From Chryseobacterium oncorhynchi (lineage in GTDB: Bacteria > Bacteroidota > Bacteroidia > Flavobacteriales > Weeksellaceae): a stretch of DNA of 64,000 bases. Below are positions 1 through 7,673 of this stretch, one piece after another. Location of the stretch: contig NZ_PPEI02000001.1 of assembly GCF_002899895.1 (NCBI RefSeq), forward strand, positions 310,001-374,000. The letters run 5' to 3'. Every line of letters begins with the position of its first letter. Position 1 is the stretch's first letter. The notes under the pieces are model-generated. The model saw only the letters and a list, made by a program, of their open reading frames with translations. It did not search any database and had not been told where the DNA came from. The translations under genes and the position numbers were made by a program.

Positions 1-64
1 CTACACCTAGTACTGCTAAACCGATACCTACGTAAATTAATCCTGCTCCTGTTGATAAATCCAT
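1..64 (-). CDS. atpE: ATP synthase F0 subunit c, N-terminal part (cut by window edge)
   Basis: Reading the minus strand from the ATG at 64-62 gives MDLSTGAGLIYVGIGLAVLG and then runs off the window. The glycine-rich first helix (GIGLAVLG) is typical of the F0 c-ring subunit, which carries protons through the membrane rotor. It lies 42 bases downstream of atpB on the same strand, the usual a-c order of the ATP synthase operon. Only about 21 codons are visible, so the proton- or sodium-binding carboxylate in the second helix cannot be checked. Confidence 0.88.
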   Translation of the reverse strand, partial: MDLSTGAGLIYVGIGLAVLGV

Positions 65-106
65 GATAAATAAATTATATTAGTTAAAAAATTATTTTAA
101 TTTTAA

Positions 107-1234
107 TTAGTGAGCGTGTTCTTCGTGACCGTGCTCATGGTCGTGTTCTGCAACTGCAATACCGATAAATAATGCGGATAATACAGTGAAGATATATGCC
201 TGCAATGCAGCAACCAATAATTCCAATACAGAAACAAATAATGCTAATGGAACTGACGCAAACCCTAAGAATGGAGATTTGAAAATGAAGATCAATGAAA
301 TGATCGCCAAGATCATAATGTGTCCTGCTGTAATGTTAGCAAAAAGTCGCATCATTAAAGCGAAAGGCTTTGTAAAGATTCCGATAATCTCGATTGGAAC
401 CATGATTGGGTACAATAAGATTGGAACCGGCGGCATAAAGATGTGTTTCCAGTAATCTTTATTCGCACTGAATAATGTAATTAATAATGTAATGATACCT
501 AATACAGCTGTGATAGCAATGTTACCGGTAAGGTTAGCTCCCCCAGGGAAGAACGGCACCAATCCGAAAAGGTTATTGAACCAGATAAAGAAGAAAGCCG
601 TTAATAAATAAGGCATATATCTTTTATACTTTACTGACCCGATGTTTGGGATAGCCACTTCATCTCTGATGAATACAATTACAGGTTCCATTAATTTTCC
701 AATCCCTTTTGGAAGTTGTGACTTCTTGTAATTTCTAGCCATTCCTATAAACACTACTGCCATAAAAATCACTGACAAGAACATTGAAGCTGCATTTTTT
801 GTTATTGAAAGATCAAAAAACACTTCGTTTGATTTTTGCTTCCCACTGATGATTGAAAATAAAGTTGCTTTTTCAACACCTTTAGTAGAAACTACTTGTC
901 CGTGCTCTAAAGTATACCCATCATGTTCGTGTCCGTGAGCAATACTGCTTGAAAGAAAAGTATGCCATCCTTCATTATCTTTAATGATAACTGGCAAAGG
1001 GATAGAAACGTGATGTTCTTCACCACTATCATCTTTTGTAGTCCATAAATGCCATTCATTTGAATCACCAATGTGCTCCATGATCATCTTGGTCGCATTG
1101 AAGCTATCCTGTGCCTCTTTGTTCTCTACTTTTTCAGCTAATTTTTCTCCTTCAGATTCGTGTTGCGCAGAAGCTAAACCACTAATAAACACAAATAAAA
1201 ATGCGAAAAATAATGAAGAAATTTTTCTGTTCAT
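107..1234 (-). CDS. atpB: ATP synthase F0 subunit a
   Basis: Subunit a forms the half-channels beside the c ring of the F-type ATP synthase in the inner membrane. The protein is 375 residues, longer than the roughly 270 of E. coli. The extra length is an N-terminal signal-like segment (residues 1-23, ending ASAQ) and about 120 residues of charged sequence before the membrane region. Several hydrophobic helices follow from about residue 150. The essential arginine of the subunit a channel is most likely the Arg in FALMMRLFANITAGH near residue 290. The last 13 residues are mostly His and acidic (EHDHEHGHEEHAH). Bacteroidota subunit a proteins often carry such an N-terminal extension. It is followed by atpE and preceded by its own promoter at 1255-1285. 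Confidence 0.95.
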   Translation of the reverse strand: MNRKISSLFFAFLFVFISGLASAQHESEGEKLAEKVENKEAQDSFNATKMIMEHIGDSNEWHLWTTKDDSGEEHHVSIPLPVIIKDNEGWHTFLSSSIAHGHEHDGYTLEHGQVVSTKGVEKATLFSIISGKQKSNEVFFDLSITKNAASMFLSVIFMAVVFIGMARNYKKSQLPKGIGKLMEPVIVFIRDEVAIPNIGSVKYKRYMPYLLTAFFFIWFNNLFGLVPFFPGGANLTGNIAITAVLGIITLLITLFSANKDYWKHIFMPPVPILLYPIMVPIEIIGIFTKPFALMMRLFANITAGHIMILAIISLIFIFKSPFLGFASVPLALFVSVLELLVAALQAYIFTVLSALFIGIAVAEHDHEHGHEEHAH

Positions 1235-1254
1235 ATCTCTTTTTTAATCGTGTG

Positions 1255-1285
1255 CAAATATATCGATTTTATTAAACTTTACCAA
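1255..1285 (-). promoter_or_regulatory. Bacteroidota-type promoter for atpB
   Basis: On the minus strand the box TATATTTG (1262-1255) fits the -7 consensus TAnnTTTG. A TTGG (1285-1282) sits 19 bases further upstream, matching the usual -33 spacing. The box ends 21 bases before the atpB ATG, so the main ATP synthase transcript probably starts here, excluding the small gene upstream. Confidence 0.65.
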
Positions 1286-1316
1286 TATTAAAAATTGATT
1301 TTTATCATCAAAAAAT

Positions 1317-1586
1317 TCAAGACTTATTAATGAGTTTTATTATAGGTAAATAAATGAGGAATGATGCCACTACAAAGCAGATCACTATAAAGAGAAAATT
1401 AGACTTGGTCTTTTCTATAATTAATAAGGAAACAGCCAGCCAAATAATATCTTTAGCGATATTCACAACAAGAAACTTCATTCCCGCATCAGCCTTACCA
1501 AAGAAATACTTTTTAAATATCATATATACTATTATATTAAAAAATACTGCTAATAATATAATAATGAAACAATCTAGAAAATTCAT
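1317..1586 (-). CDS. Small hydrophobic membrane protein upstream of atpB
   Basis: An 89-residue protein with about three predicted membrane helices (residues 5-25, 45-60 and 64-85) and basic turns. It lies just upstream of atpB on the same strand, the place where many bacteria keep AtpI/AtpZ-type small proteins that help c-ring assembly or bring ions to it. Sequence similarity to those families is not obvious by eye, so the role is inferred from position and topology only. An opposite-strand frame covers nearly the same bases (1354-1599), but it encodes a less plausible protein and has no supporting context. Confidence 0.6.
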   Translation of the reverse strand: MNFLDCFIIILLAVFFNIIVYMIFKKYFFGKADAGMKFLVVNIAKDIIWLAVSLLIIEKTKSNFLFIVICFVVASFLIYLPIIKLINKS

Positions 1587-1820
1587 GCTGCAAAAATAAG
1601 ATTATAATTTTTTAAACAAAACAAATCTAAAGTTCTTCTATATTATATAAATAAGGAATAAGGAACAAAAACCACAGACAAAGTAAAATAACAGACTAAG
1701 ACACCATTATAAACTATAAAAGTACCCCGCTCCCACCTTTTTTCTTCCTGTCTTTCTCTAAATCTTACCCCAATCCTTATAATATTAAGTCTATAATACT
1801 CTGGTTTCTTAAAAATTCCT

Positions 1821-1828
1821 TATTTTTG
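1821..1828 (+). promoter_or_regulatory. -7 promoter box upstream of ffh
   Basis: TATTTTTG fits TAnnTTTG and lies 23 bases before the ffh ATG. The TGGTTT about 17 bases upstream is a plausible -33 element. Confidence 0.55.
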
Positions 1829-1851
1829 CAAACCTATAATTTACAATAAAT

Positions 1852-3213
1852 ATGTTTAATAGTTTACAGGATAAATTAGACAAGGCATTACATAATATTT
1901 CCGGACGTGGAAAAATTACCGAAATCAATGTAGCGGAAACCGTAAAGGAAATCCGTAGAGCATTGGTGGATGCCGACGTTAACTATAAAGTAGCAAAGGA
2001 TCTTACTAAAAGAGTTCAGGATAAAGCATTAGGAGAAAACGTTCTTACATCGCTTACTCCAGGACAATTGATGACGAAAATTGTTCATGATGAACTAGTA
2101 GATCTAATGGGAGGTTCTCACGAAGGAATTAATCTTTCAGGAAAACCATCTGTGATCCTTATTGCAGGTCTTCAAGGTTCCGGTAAGACCACTTTCTCCG
2201 GAAAACTTGCTCATTATTTACAAACAAAAAGAAATAAAAAGCCCTTATTGGTAGCTTGTGACGTTTATCGTCCTGCAGCAATTGACCAGCTTAAGATATT
2301 AGGAGGACAGATTAATGTTCCTGTTTATACAGAAGATGGAGCTACTAACCCTTCTACCATTGCTGAAAATGCGATCAACTTCGCAAAAGCCAACAATCAT
2401 GATGTCGTAATTGTGGATACTGCTGGTCGTTTAGCAATTGATGAGCAGATGATGAACGAGATCAAGTCGGTGCATTACTTCATCAAGCCACAGGAAACAC
2501 TTTTCGTAGTAGATTCCATGACAGGTCAGGATGCCGTGAACACTGCTAAGGCGTTCAACGATGCTCTGAACTTCGACGGGGTTGTTCTTACCAAATTAGA
2601 TGGTGATACCAGAGGGGGTGCTGCATTAACAATCCGTTCTGTTGTTGAAAAACCAATCAAATTTATATCTACAGGAGAAAAAATGGAAGCTCTGGATCTT
2701 TTTTACCCAGAAAGGATGGCAGACAGAATCCTGGGAATGGGAGACGTTGTTTCCTTAGTAGAAAGAGCACAGGAGCAGTTTGATGAAGAAGAAGCTAAGA
2801 AACTTCACAAAAAAATTGCTAAAAATGAGTTTGGTTTTGACGACTTCCTTAAGCAGATCAACCAAATCAAGAAAATGGGTAACATGAAAGACCTTATGGG
2901 AATGATTCCTGGGGTTGGAAAAGCAATTAAGGATGTAGAGATCAGTGATGATGCATTTAAACATATTGAAGCAATCATCTACTCTATGACTCCTGATGAG
3001 AGAAGAAGACCATCCATTATCAATACTCAGAGAAAGAATAGAATTGCAAAAGGGGCAGGAAGAAAGATTGAAGATGTAAATCAACTGATGAAGCAATTTG
3101 AGCAAATGGGTAAAATGATGAAGATGATGCAAGGACCTCAAGGAAAGCAAATGATGCAGATGATGAGCAAAATGCCAAACATGCCTGGAATGGGTGGAAT
3201 GTTCGGGAAATAA
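1852..3213 (+). CDS. ffh: Signal recognition particle protein Ffh
   Basis: Ffh binds signal sequences of nascent membrane proteins together with the 4.5S RNA and delivers ribosomes to FtsY. The 453 residues match the family length. The N-terminal helical domain covers about residues 1-90 and the SRP GTPase domain about 95-295. Its motifs are G1 GLQGSGKT (106-113), DVYRPAA (137-143), DTAGR (189-193) and TKLDGDTRGG (247-256). The M domain (about 330-453) is methionine-rich, with repeated KMMKMMQ- and GMGGMFG-like stretches that line the signal-peptide groove. It is a single gene with its own promoter and a strong terminator. Confidence 0.98.
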   Translation: MFNSLQDKLDKALHNISGRGKITEINVAETVKEIRRALVDADVNYKVAKDLTKRVQDKALGENVLTSLTPGQLMTKIVHDELVDLMGGSHEGINLSGKPSVILIAGLQGSGKTTFSGKLAHYLQTKRNKKPLLVACDVYRPAAIDQLKILGGQINVPVYTEDGATNPSTIAENAINFAKANNHDVVIVDTAGRLAIDEQMMNEIKSVHYFIKPQETLFVVDSMTGQDAVNTAKAFNDALNFDGVVLTKLDGDTRGGAALTIRSVVEKPIKFISTGEKMEALDLFYPERMADRILGMGDVVSLVERAQEQFDEEEAKKLHKKIAKNEFGFDDFLKQINQIKKMGNMKDLMGMIPGVGKAIKDVEISDDAFKHIEAIIYSMTPDERRRPSIINTQRKNRIAKGAGRKIEDVNQLMKQFEQMGKMMKMMQGPQGKQMMQMMSKMPNMPGMGGMFGK

Positions 3214-3238
3214 TTTAAAACGAATTATATTTTCATAA

Positions 3239-3268
3239 AAAAACTCTCAGAAATTCTGAGAGTTTTTT
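3239..3268 (+). terminator. Terminator between ffh and a convergent gene
   Basis: Perfect stem AAAAACTCTCAG / CTGAGAGTTTTT with a 5-base loop and T-runs on both strands. It can serve ffh on the plus strand and the beta-barrel gene at 3287-3940 on the minus strand. Confidence 0.85.
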
Positions 3269-3286
3269 GTTTTTATCTAAGCCAGG

Positions 3287-3940
3287 TTATTTAAACTTAT
3301 ATCCTACTCCAACCTGAAGGAAGTTCATTTTCAGCTTTTCACCATCTACAGGATTCTTAATCATATTGGTAAGACCGAAGCTATAACGGGCATCCAAAAA
3401 TAAACCTTTATAAACAGTATAATCTGCCCCAAGAAACAAACCGAACTCTGTAGATTTAAGATTGTCATCAAAAGTTTTTTCAAGGTATTTTTCCCCTTCA
3501 TTTAAAGCAGTCTGATTAGAAGCAGCTCCACTAACTTCCATCTTAACTTTTGTATTGGTCCTAAAGCTCACATACGGACCAGCATAAAGCCCCAATTCTG
3601 GTGTTGCATAATATCTCGCCGATACAGGGATTACAAGTCTGTTAAAGTTAAGTTTTTCTGTTACTGTAACACCATAAGCGCTCACAACAGCCTTTCCTCC
3701 CAGATTTGCATATTCTAATTCTCCCTGTAATGCAAACTTATTATTGAATTTATGCTCAACCAATCCTCCAACATAAAAGCCGGATTTTGATTCCATACTA
3801 GCTTTGACACCTCCAACTTCAAAGCTATCATCATTAGAATTTAATGTTGATAAAGCATAACCTGCTTTTACACCAAATTTTGTTTGTGCATTTAATCCTG
3901 CAAATAAAGCAATTGCAGATGCTAATAAGATTTTTTTCAT
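3287..3940 (-). CDS. Outer-membrane beta-barrel (porin-family) protein A
   Basis: A 217-residue exported protein. Residues 1-18 are a signal peptide (MKKILLASAIALFAGLNA, then Q). The rest alternates polar and hydrophobic residues in short strands and ends VGVGYKFK, a typical outer-membrane barrel end. It resembles the PorT-like or general beta-barrel families (OMP_b-brl) common in Bacteroidota, whose members have varied or unknown jobs. It is clearly paralogous to 5788-6465: both share KFGxKAGYxLS near the mature N-terminus, a KFAxQGE strand, a VPVSAxYY strand and the same C-terminus. Probably an 8- or 10-stranded barrel. Substrate unknown. Confidence 0.85.
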   Translation of the reverse strand: MKKILLASAIALFAGLNAQTKFGVKAGYALSTLNSNDDSFEVGGVKASMESKSGFYVGGLVEHKFNNKFALQGELEYANLGGKAVVSAYGVTVTEKLNFNRLVIPVSARYYATPELGLYAGPYVSFRTNTKVKMEVSGAASNQTALNEGEKYLEKTFDDNLKSTEFGLFLGADYTVYKGLFLDARYSFGLTNMIKNPVDGEKLKMNFLQVGVGYKFK

Positions 3941-3965
3941 GATTATTAATTATTTTTTTATATGT

Positions 3966-3994
3966 AAAAAAAGCCCCAAGAAAATCTTAGGGCT
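3966..3994 (-). terminator. Terminator downstream of beta-barrel gene B
   Basis: The stem AGCCCCAAG / CTTAGGGCT has one mismatch and a 5-base loop. On the minus strand it is followed by a run of seven T. It separates the gene at 4018-4680 from the one at 3287-3940. Confidence 0.75.
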
Positions 3995-4017
3995 CTATTT
4001 TATAAATGTTTTGTTAA

Positions 4018-4680
4018 TTACTTAGCAAATACATATTTAACTCCGAAAGTTACAGAAGATAAATTCAATCCGAATTTATAGTCGTTTACTCTCTTAGCTC
4101 CGTCAACATTTAATTTGTTTGTGTTGTAACCAAACTCACCAAAAGTAGCTTCAATAGACCAGTTTTTGTTTAAGAAATAATCTAAACCTGGCTTAATGTT
4201 AACTCCGATTGAAGTGTAGTTAGATTTATCAGAAGTAGAGCTTGTAGTTGTAGTAGAACCAGTAGTAACTGTAGATTCTTTTTCAGACTTGAACTGACCG
4301 AATTCCATAGGAACTTCTAATTGACCGAAGATGTATAATTTATCACCTAAAGTCCAGTATTTTCTTACGAAAGGAGCTACAACGAATGCAGAAGTTGTAT
4401 TTTTGTTTTCGTTAACAAAGCTTGAACCTGCTAAAGCACCATCTGTAGTTACAGTAGTCTTATCGTTTTTGTAACCTACACCTAAACCTACTGCTAAGTT
4501 AGTGTTTACGAAATAACCTACTGTAGGAAGAACTTTGAAGCTTTCAACTTTAGTATCGTTATTGTTATTTTCGTTCTGAGAATACCCTAATTGTCCTGAA
4601 ACATATGTAGTACCTTTAGCAATCTGAGCATTTGATAAACCGAAAAGTGCAACAGCACCCGCTAATAATATTTTTTTCAT
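4018..4680 (-). CDS. Outer-membrane beta-barrel protein B
   Basis: A 220-residue exported protein with signal peptide MKKILLAGAVALFGLSNA. The mature part starts with an amphipathic strand (TTYVSGQLGYS) and includes Asn-rich and Ser/Thr-rich turns: residues 37-42 are NNNN-like, and around 140-155 is a long run of Thr and Ser that looks like a surface loop. The C-terminus SVTFGVKYVFAK is a membrane strand. It resembles the outer-membrane beta-barrel domain families and is much less like its neighbours A and D than they are like each other. It has its own -7 box and terminator, so it is expressed alone. Confidence 0.82.
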   Translation of the reverse strand: MKKILLAGAVALFGLSNAQIAKGTTYVSGQLGYSQNENNNNDTKVESFKVLPTVGYFVNTNLAVGLGVGYKNDKTTVTTDGALAGSSFVNENKNTTSAFVVAPFVRKYWTLGDKLYIFGQLEVPMEFGQFKSEKESTVTTGSTTTTSSTSDKSNYTSIGVNIKPGLDYFLNKNWSIEATFGEFGYNTNKLNVDGAKRVNDYKFGLNLSSVTFGVKYVFAK

Positions 4681-4708
4681 TTTAAAAAATTTTAATACTT
4701 TCTGGAGG

Positions 4709-4716
4709 CAAATTTA
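4709..4716 (-). promoter_or_regulatory. -7 promoter box of beta-barrel gene B
   Basis: On the minus strand the bases read TAAATTTG, matching TAnnTTTG, 28 bases before the ATG at 4680. Confidence 0.5.
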
Positions 4717-5094
4717 CAGTGGTCCCCACTAATATTAAAATTTGTTAATGTGATTAATATCATTGTTAAAATTTAGCGTTTTGTAAAGATAAATCGTACC
4801 CAATAGAGGCCTTTGAGTTTTTCACAATATTATGAATAAATAAACTCTAATTTATCAACTGGAGCTGAATATGTTTGGTTTTTCAAATTTATCAATTTTG
4901 GTAAAATTTCCTCAAATCTCCCTAATATAGCTAAAAACATCTTCTTAAAATATTAACATTTAAGGTATTAAGTCTTAAAATTCAAACAAATGTTTATGAT
5001 TTCAACTTGTTTTCAGCATCTCAAAAGGATGCAATAATAAGATACTGAGAACAAAAGCCAAAACACTATACTATCAAAAGATCAATATTAATAG
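4717..5094. other. AT-rich intergenic stretch without recognisable gene
   Basis: About 380 bases between two beta-barrel genes. I translated it by eye on both strands and found only short frames full of stops, no protein remnant and no RNA-like structure. It is very AT-rich. It may hold upstream regulatory sequence for gene B, but nothing specific is visible. Confidence 0.5.
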
Positions 5095-5096
5095 AA

Positions 5097-5120
5097 AACT
5101 CCGGCCTTTCAGCCGGAGTT
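5097..5120 (-). terminator. Terminator downstream of beta-barrel gene C
   Basis: Perfect 9-base stem AACTCCGGC / GCCGGAGTT with a 6-base loop. On the minus strand it is followed by TTTCTATT. It lies 25 bases after the stop of the gene at 5145-5642. Confidence 0.85.
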
Positions 5121-5144
5121 CCCTATATTCTTTATATAAGCTTC

Positions 5145-5642
5145 TTATTTAATGAAGAAGTTATATCCTAAGTTTACAGCACCAATATTCCAGCTGTCTC
5201 TGTACCAACCGTGGTCACGTCTGTTGCTAACAGACTGGTATCCTATGTATAGTTCACCTTTAGACATTTGATATCCAAATTTTGGCTGAGCATAGAACCC
5301 ACCATCAATACCATCTTTTGTAGAAATTCCGTATCCTAAATCTAATCCTACAAAAATAGGCGCTCCTTTAAATTTATATTTACCGGAAACAGCCACAGGG
5401 ATAAATCCGAAATCATCAAAATGATCTTTTCCAAAGAAATGAGAGTATCCTGTCGTCACCCCAAGGTCAAAACCTTTAGCAATATTCCACATATAAGCAG
5501 CATCTACCCCTAATGTAAATGAAGATACATTGCTTGCATCAGATACAGGAACACCAATGTGTCCACCTAATTTTAAACCCTCCTGTGCTTGAACAGCACC
5601 TCCTAAAAGTGCAAAAGCACCTATTAATAATACCTTTTTCAT
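5145..5642 (-). CDS. Outer-membrane beta-barrel protein C
   Basis: A 165-residue exported protein with signal peptide MKKVLLIGAFALLGGAVQAQ. The mature chain is rich in Gly and aromatic residues in alternating strands (LKLGGHIGVPV, GFDLGVTTGYSHFFG, PIFVGLDLGYGIS) and ends NLGYNFFIK. It is probably a small 8-stranded barrel. It is shorter than its neighbours and only loosely related to them. Function unknown. It is expressed from its own promoter and ends at a strong hairpin. Confidence 0.82.
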   Translation of the reverse strand: MKKVLLIGAFALLGGAVQAQEGLKLGGHIGVPVSDASNVSSFTLGVDAAYMWNIAKGFDLGVTTGYSHFFGKDHFDDFGFIPVAVSGKYKFKGAPIFVGLDLGYGISTKDGIDGGFYAQPKFGYQMSKGELYIGYQSVSNRRDHGWYRDSWNIGAVNLGYNFFIK

Positions 5643-5664
5643 TTTTTTAGCTTAAATTCTGGTT

Positions 5665-5672
5665 CAAAAGTA
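5665..5672 (-). promoter_or_regulatory. -7 promoter box of beta-barrel gene C
   Basis: On the minus strand the bases read TACTTTTG, matching TAnnTTTG, 22 bases before the ATG at 5642. Confidence 0.5.
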
Positions 5673-5728
5673 CTCATTATTTTCATTATAGAGATCACAT
5701 TTCTATAGGTGACATTCCTCACAATAAA

Positions 5729-5755
5729 AAAGCAGGACAAAATTTGTCCTGCTTT
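5729..5755 (-). terminator. Terminator downstream of beta-barrel gene D
   Basis: A 27-base perfect palindrome, AAAGCAGGACAAA / TTTGTCCTGCTTT around one central base. On the minus strand it is followed by a T-rich stretch. Confidence 0.85.
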
Positions 5756-5787
5756 ATATAATGATTTTTATTTCTAAAATCTAAGAA

Positions 5788-6465
5788 TTAGTTTCCTCCA
5801 AATTTGAAACCTACACCTACCTGAACGAAGCTATTTTTTAATGTTCCGTTTTCCCCATCTTCTTTCTTCATAAGATTAGAAACACCTAAGTTATATCTTG
5901 CGTCAAAGAATAATCCGTTTTCAAGAGTGTATTCAGCACCAGCAAAAGGAGCTAAATTCAACTTATTCATGTGGCTTTTCACGTCTTCAGTTTCAGTTGT
6001 TGAGTCAGAGAAAGGTTGGCCTAGCGCTGTTCCTGATAATGTTGCTGTAGTTTTTATTTTCGCTGAAATAATAACCCCCACATTCAAACCAACTCCGAAA
6101 GCTAAGTTTTCAGTTACATAATATTTTGCACTCACAGGAACCTGTACAGTCCCTAATTTCCAATCAGACTTTTCAGTACCTGTAACGTCAACACCCATTA
6201 AACTATAAGAAACCGCCTCTTCTTGTTTACCACCTATTGGAGAGTATAAAACTTCTCCCTGTACAGCAAACTTGTCATTGAATTTATATTCAGCCATAGC
6301 TCCTGCGTAGAAAGTAGACTTTGCATCAAAATTGTAAGTTTTCCCTTCTCCACTTGCTTTAAGCATTGATAAAGAGTAACCAGCTTTAGGTCCGAATTTG
6401 AATTCTTGTGCGTTTACAGAAATTCCCAATACAGCGATTGCTGCAGTAAGTAAAAGTTTTTTCAT
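5788..6465 (-). CDS. Outer-membrane beta-barrel (porin-family) protein D
   Basis: A 225-residue exported protein with signal peptide MKKLLLTAAIAVLGISVNAQ. It is a paralogue of protein A: shared motifs are KFGPKAGYSLSML, KFNDKFAVQGE, VPVSAKYY, LFFDARYNLGVSNL and the final VQVGVGFKF. A loop around residues 140-160 is Thr-rich and acidic and differs from protein A. It belongs to the general Bacteroidota beta-barrel families. A porin or lipid-handling role is possible, but no ligand can be read from the sequence. It has a strong promoter and terminator of its own. Confidence 0.85.
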   Translation of the reverse strand: MKKLLLTAAIAVLGISVNAQEFKFGPKAGYSLSMLKASGEGKTYNFDAKSTFYAGAMAEYKFNDKFAVQGEVLYSPIGGKQEEAVSYSLMGVDVTGTEKSDWKLGTVQVPVSAKYYVTENLAFGVGLNVGVIISAKIKTTATLSGTALGQPFSDSTTETEDVKSHMNKLNLAPFAGAEYTLENGLFFDARYNLGVSNLMKKEDGENGTLKNSFVQVGVGFKFGGN

Positions 6466-6491
6466 TGTTATTAGTTATATTTTAAGGACAG

Positions 6492-6522
6492 CAAAGCTAA
6501 TTATTTTTTCCAAATTAACAAA
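6492..6522 (-). promoter_or_regulatory. Canonical Bacteroidota promoter of beta-barrel gene D
   Basis: On the minus strand TTTG (6522-6519) is followed after exactly 19 bases by TAGCTTTG (6499-6492). This is an almost perfect TTTG-N19-TAnnTTTG promoter, 27 bases before the ATG. Confidence 0.75.
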
Positions 6523-6580
6523 CTTTAAAAAAAATATAAAGGTTAATAAAAGGTTAATAGAAACTTTTACTCATTGGAAA

Positions 6581-7540
6581 CTAGTCATTTCTTACCCTCT
6601 TATCTTCGTCATTATAGGCAAGGATAATTTTTCTAACAACAGGATGTCTTACCACATCTTCCTCTGTAAGATGCACAAAGCCAATCTCATTTACTCCATG
6701 CAGAATCCTCATAGCTTCTTTCAATCCTGACTGTTGGTTTTTCGGAAGGTCAATCTGGCTTGGGTCCCCTGTAATGATAAACTTAGCATTCATCCCCATT
6801 CTTGTAAGGAACATTTTCATTTGTGCATGCGTTGTATTCTGCGCTTCGTCAAGGATCACAAAGGCATCATCAAGGGTACGCCCTCTCATAAAAGCCAATG
6901 GAGCAACCTCAATGACCTTTTTCTCCATGAATCCCTCCAGCTTCTCATGAGGAATCATATCACGAAGAGCGTCATATAAAGGCTGTAAATACGGATCCAG
7001 TTTCTCTTTAAGGTCTCCAGGTAAAAATCCAAGACTCTCCCCTGCTTCTACAGCGGGTCTTGTAAGGATAATCCTTTTCACTTCCTTATCTCTTAAGGCT
7101 CTTGCTGCCAATGCCACACTGGTATATGTTTTTCCGGTTCCGGCAGGACCAATGGCAAAAACCATATCTTTTTTCTCGGTTTCTTTTACCAGTTTTTTAA
7201 GATTGGTGGTCTTAGCCTTAATAATTTTCCCGTTTACCCCTTTTACAATAATATCCTGATCGAAAATAAGTTGCTTCTCATTTTCATCTTTAATATTGAG
7301 TATATTTTCAACGTCTTTTAGACTTATTGAATTATTTTTAGAGATAAACTTGACAATATCATCGAGTTTTTGCTTTAATATATCTAAAACTTCCTGATTT
7401 CCCATAGCAAAGATAACATGATCTCTTCCTGTAATCTTAAGAGTTGGAAAGCTTGATTTTATTAAGTTGAAATATTGGTTACTAACTCCATAGAAGATTT
7501 TCGCATCGATATCTTCCAAATCATATGTTAATTCAAACAT
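6581..7540 (-). CDS. PhoH-family ATPase
   Basis: A cytoplasmic P-loop ATPase of the PhoH family, related to the N-terminal half of superfamily I helicases and linked in other bacteria to RNA metabolism and stress. The 319 residues match single-domain PhoH proteins without a PIN nuclease domain. An N-terminal KH-like region covers about residues 1-95. Walker A is GPAGTGKT (131-138), Walker B is VILDEAQ (228-234), and ITGDPSQIDLP follows. It is followed closely on the same strand by the beta-barrel genes but has no shared function with them. Its divergent neighbour is the SAM hydrolase-type gene. The precise substrate is unknown. Confidence 0.93.
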   Translation of the reverse strand: MFELTYDLEDIDAKIFYGVSNQYFNLIKSSFPTLKITGRDHVIFAMGNQEVLDILKQKLDDIVKFISKNNSISLKDVENILNIKDENEKQLIFDQDIIVKGVNGKIIKAKTTNLKKLVKETEKKDMVFAIGPAGTGKTYTSVALAARALRDKEVKRIILTRPAVEAGESLGFLPGDLKEKLDPYLQPLYDALRDMIPHEKLEGFMEKKVIEVAPLAFMRGRTLDDAFVILDEAQNTTHAQMKMFLTRMGMNAKFIITGDPSQIDLPKNQQSGLKEAMRILHGVNEIGFVHLTEEDVVRHPVVRKIILAYNDEDKRVRND

Positions 7541-7637
7541 GCAGTATTTTTATTTTTAGATTTTAAAATTAAAGCTTTTTTTCAAATTTATATTAAATTC
7601 TTTTCAACAATCTTTCGGGCTTTCTTTTTATTTTAAA

Positions 7638-7645
7638 TAACTTTG
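7638..7645 (+). promoter_or_regulatory. -7 promoter box of the SAM hydrolase-type gene
   Basis: TAACTTTG fits TAnnTTTG, 28 bases before the ATG at 7674. A TTTC about 21 bases upstream is a possible -33 element. Confidence 0.55.
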
Positions 7646-7673
7646 CAATACTACACTATTCTATAAATTGCTC

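Noticed and set aside
1354-1599. Plus-strand frame of 81 codons overlapping the small membrane protein gene
   Set aside because: The minus-strand protein has a better membrane topology and the same strand as the ATP synthase genes.
2755-3150. Minus-strand frame of 131 codons inside ffh
   Set aside because: It is antisense to the methionine-rich M domain and yields a Leu/His-rich artefact.
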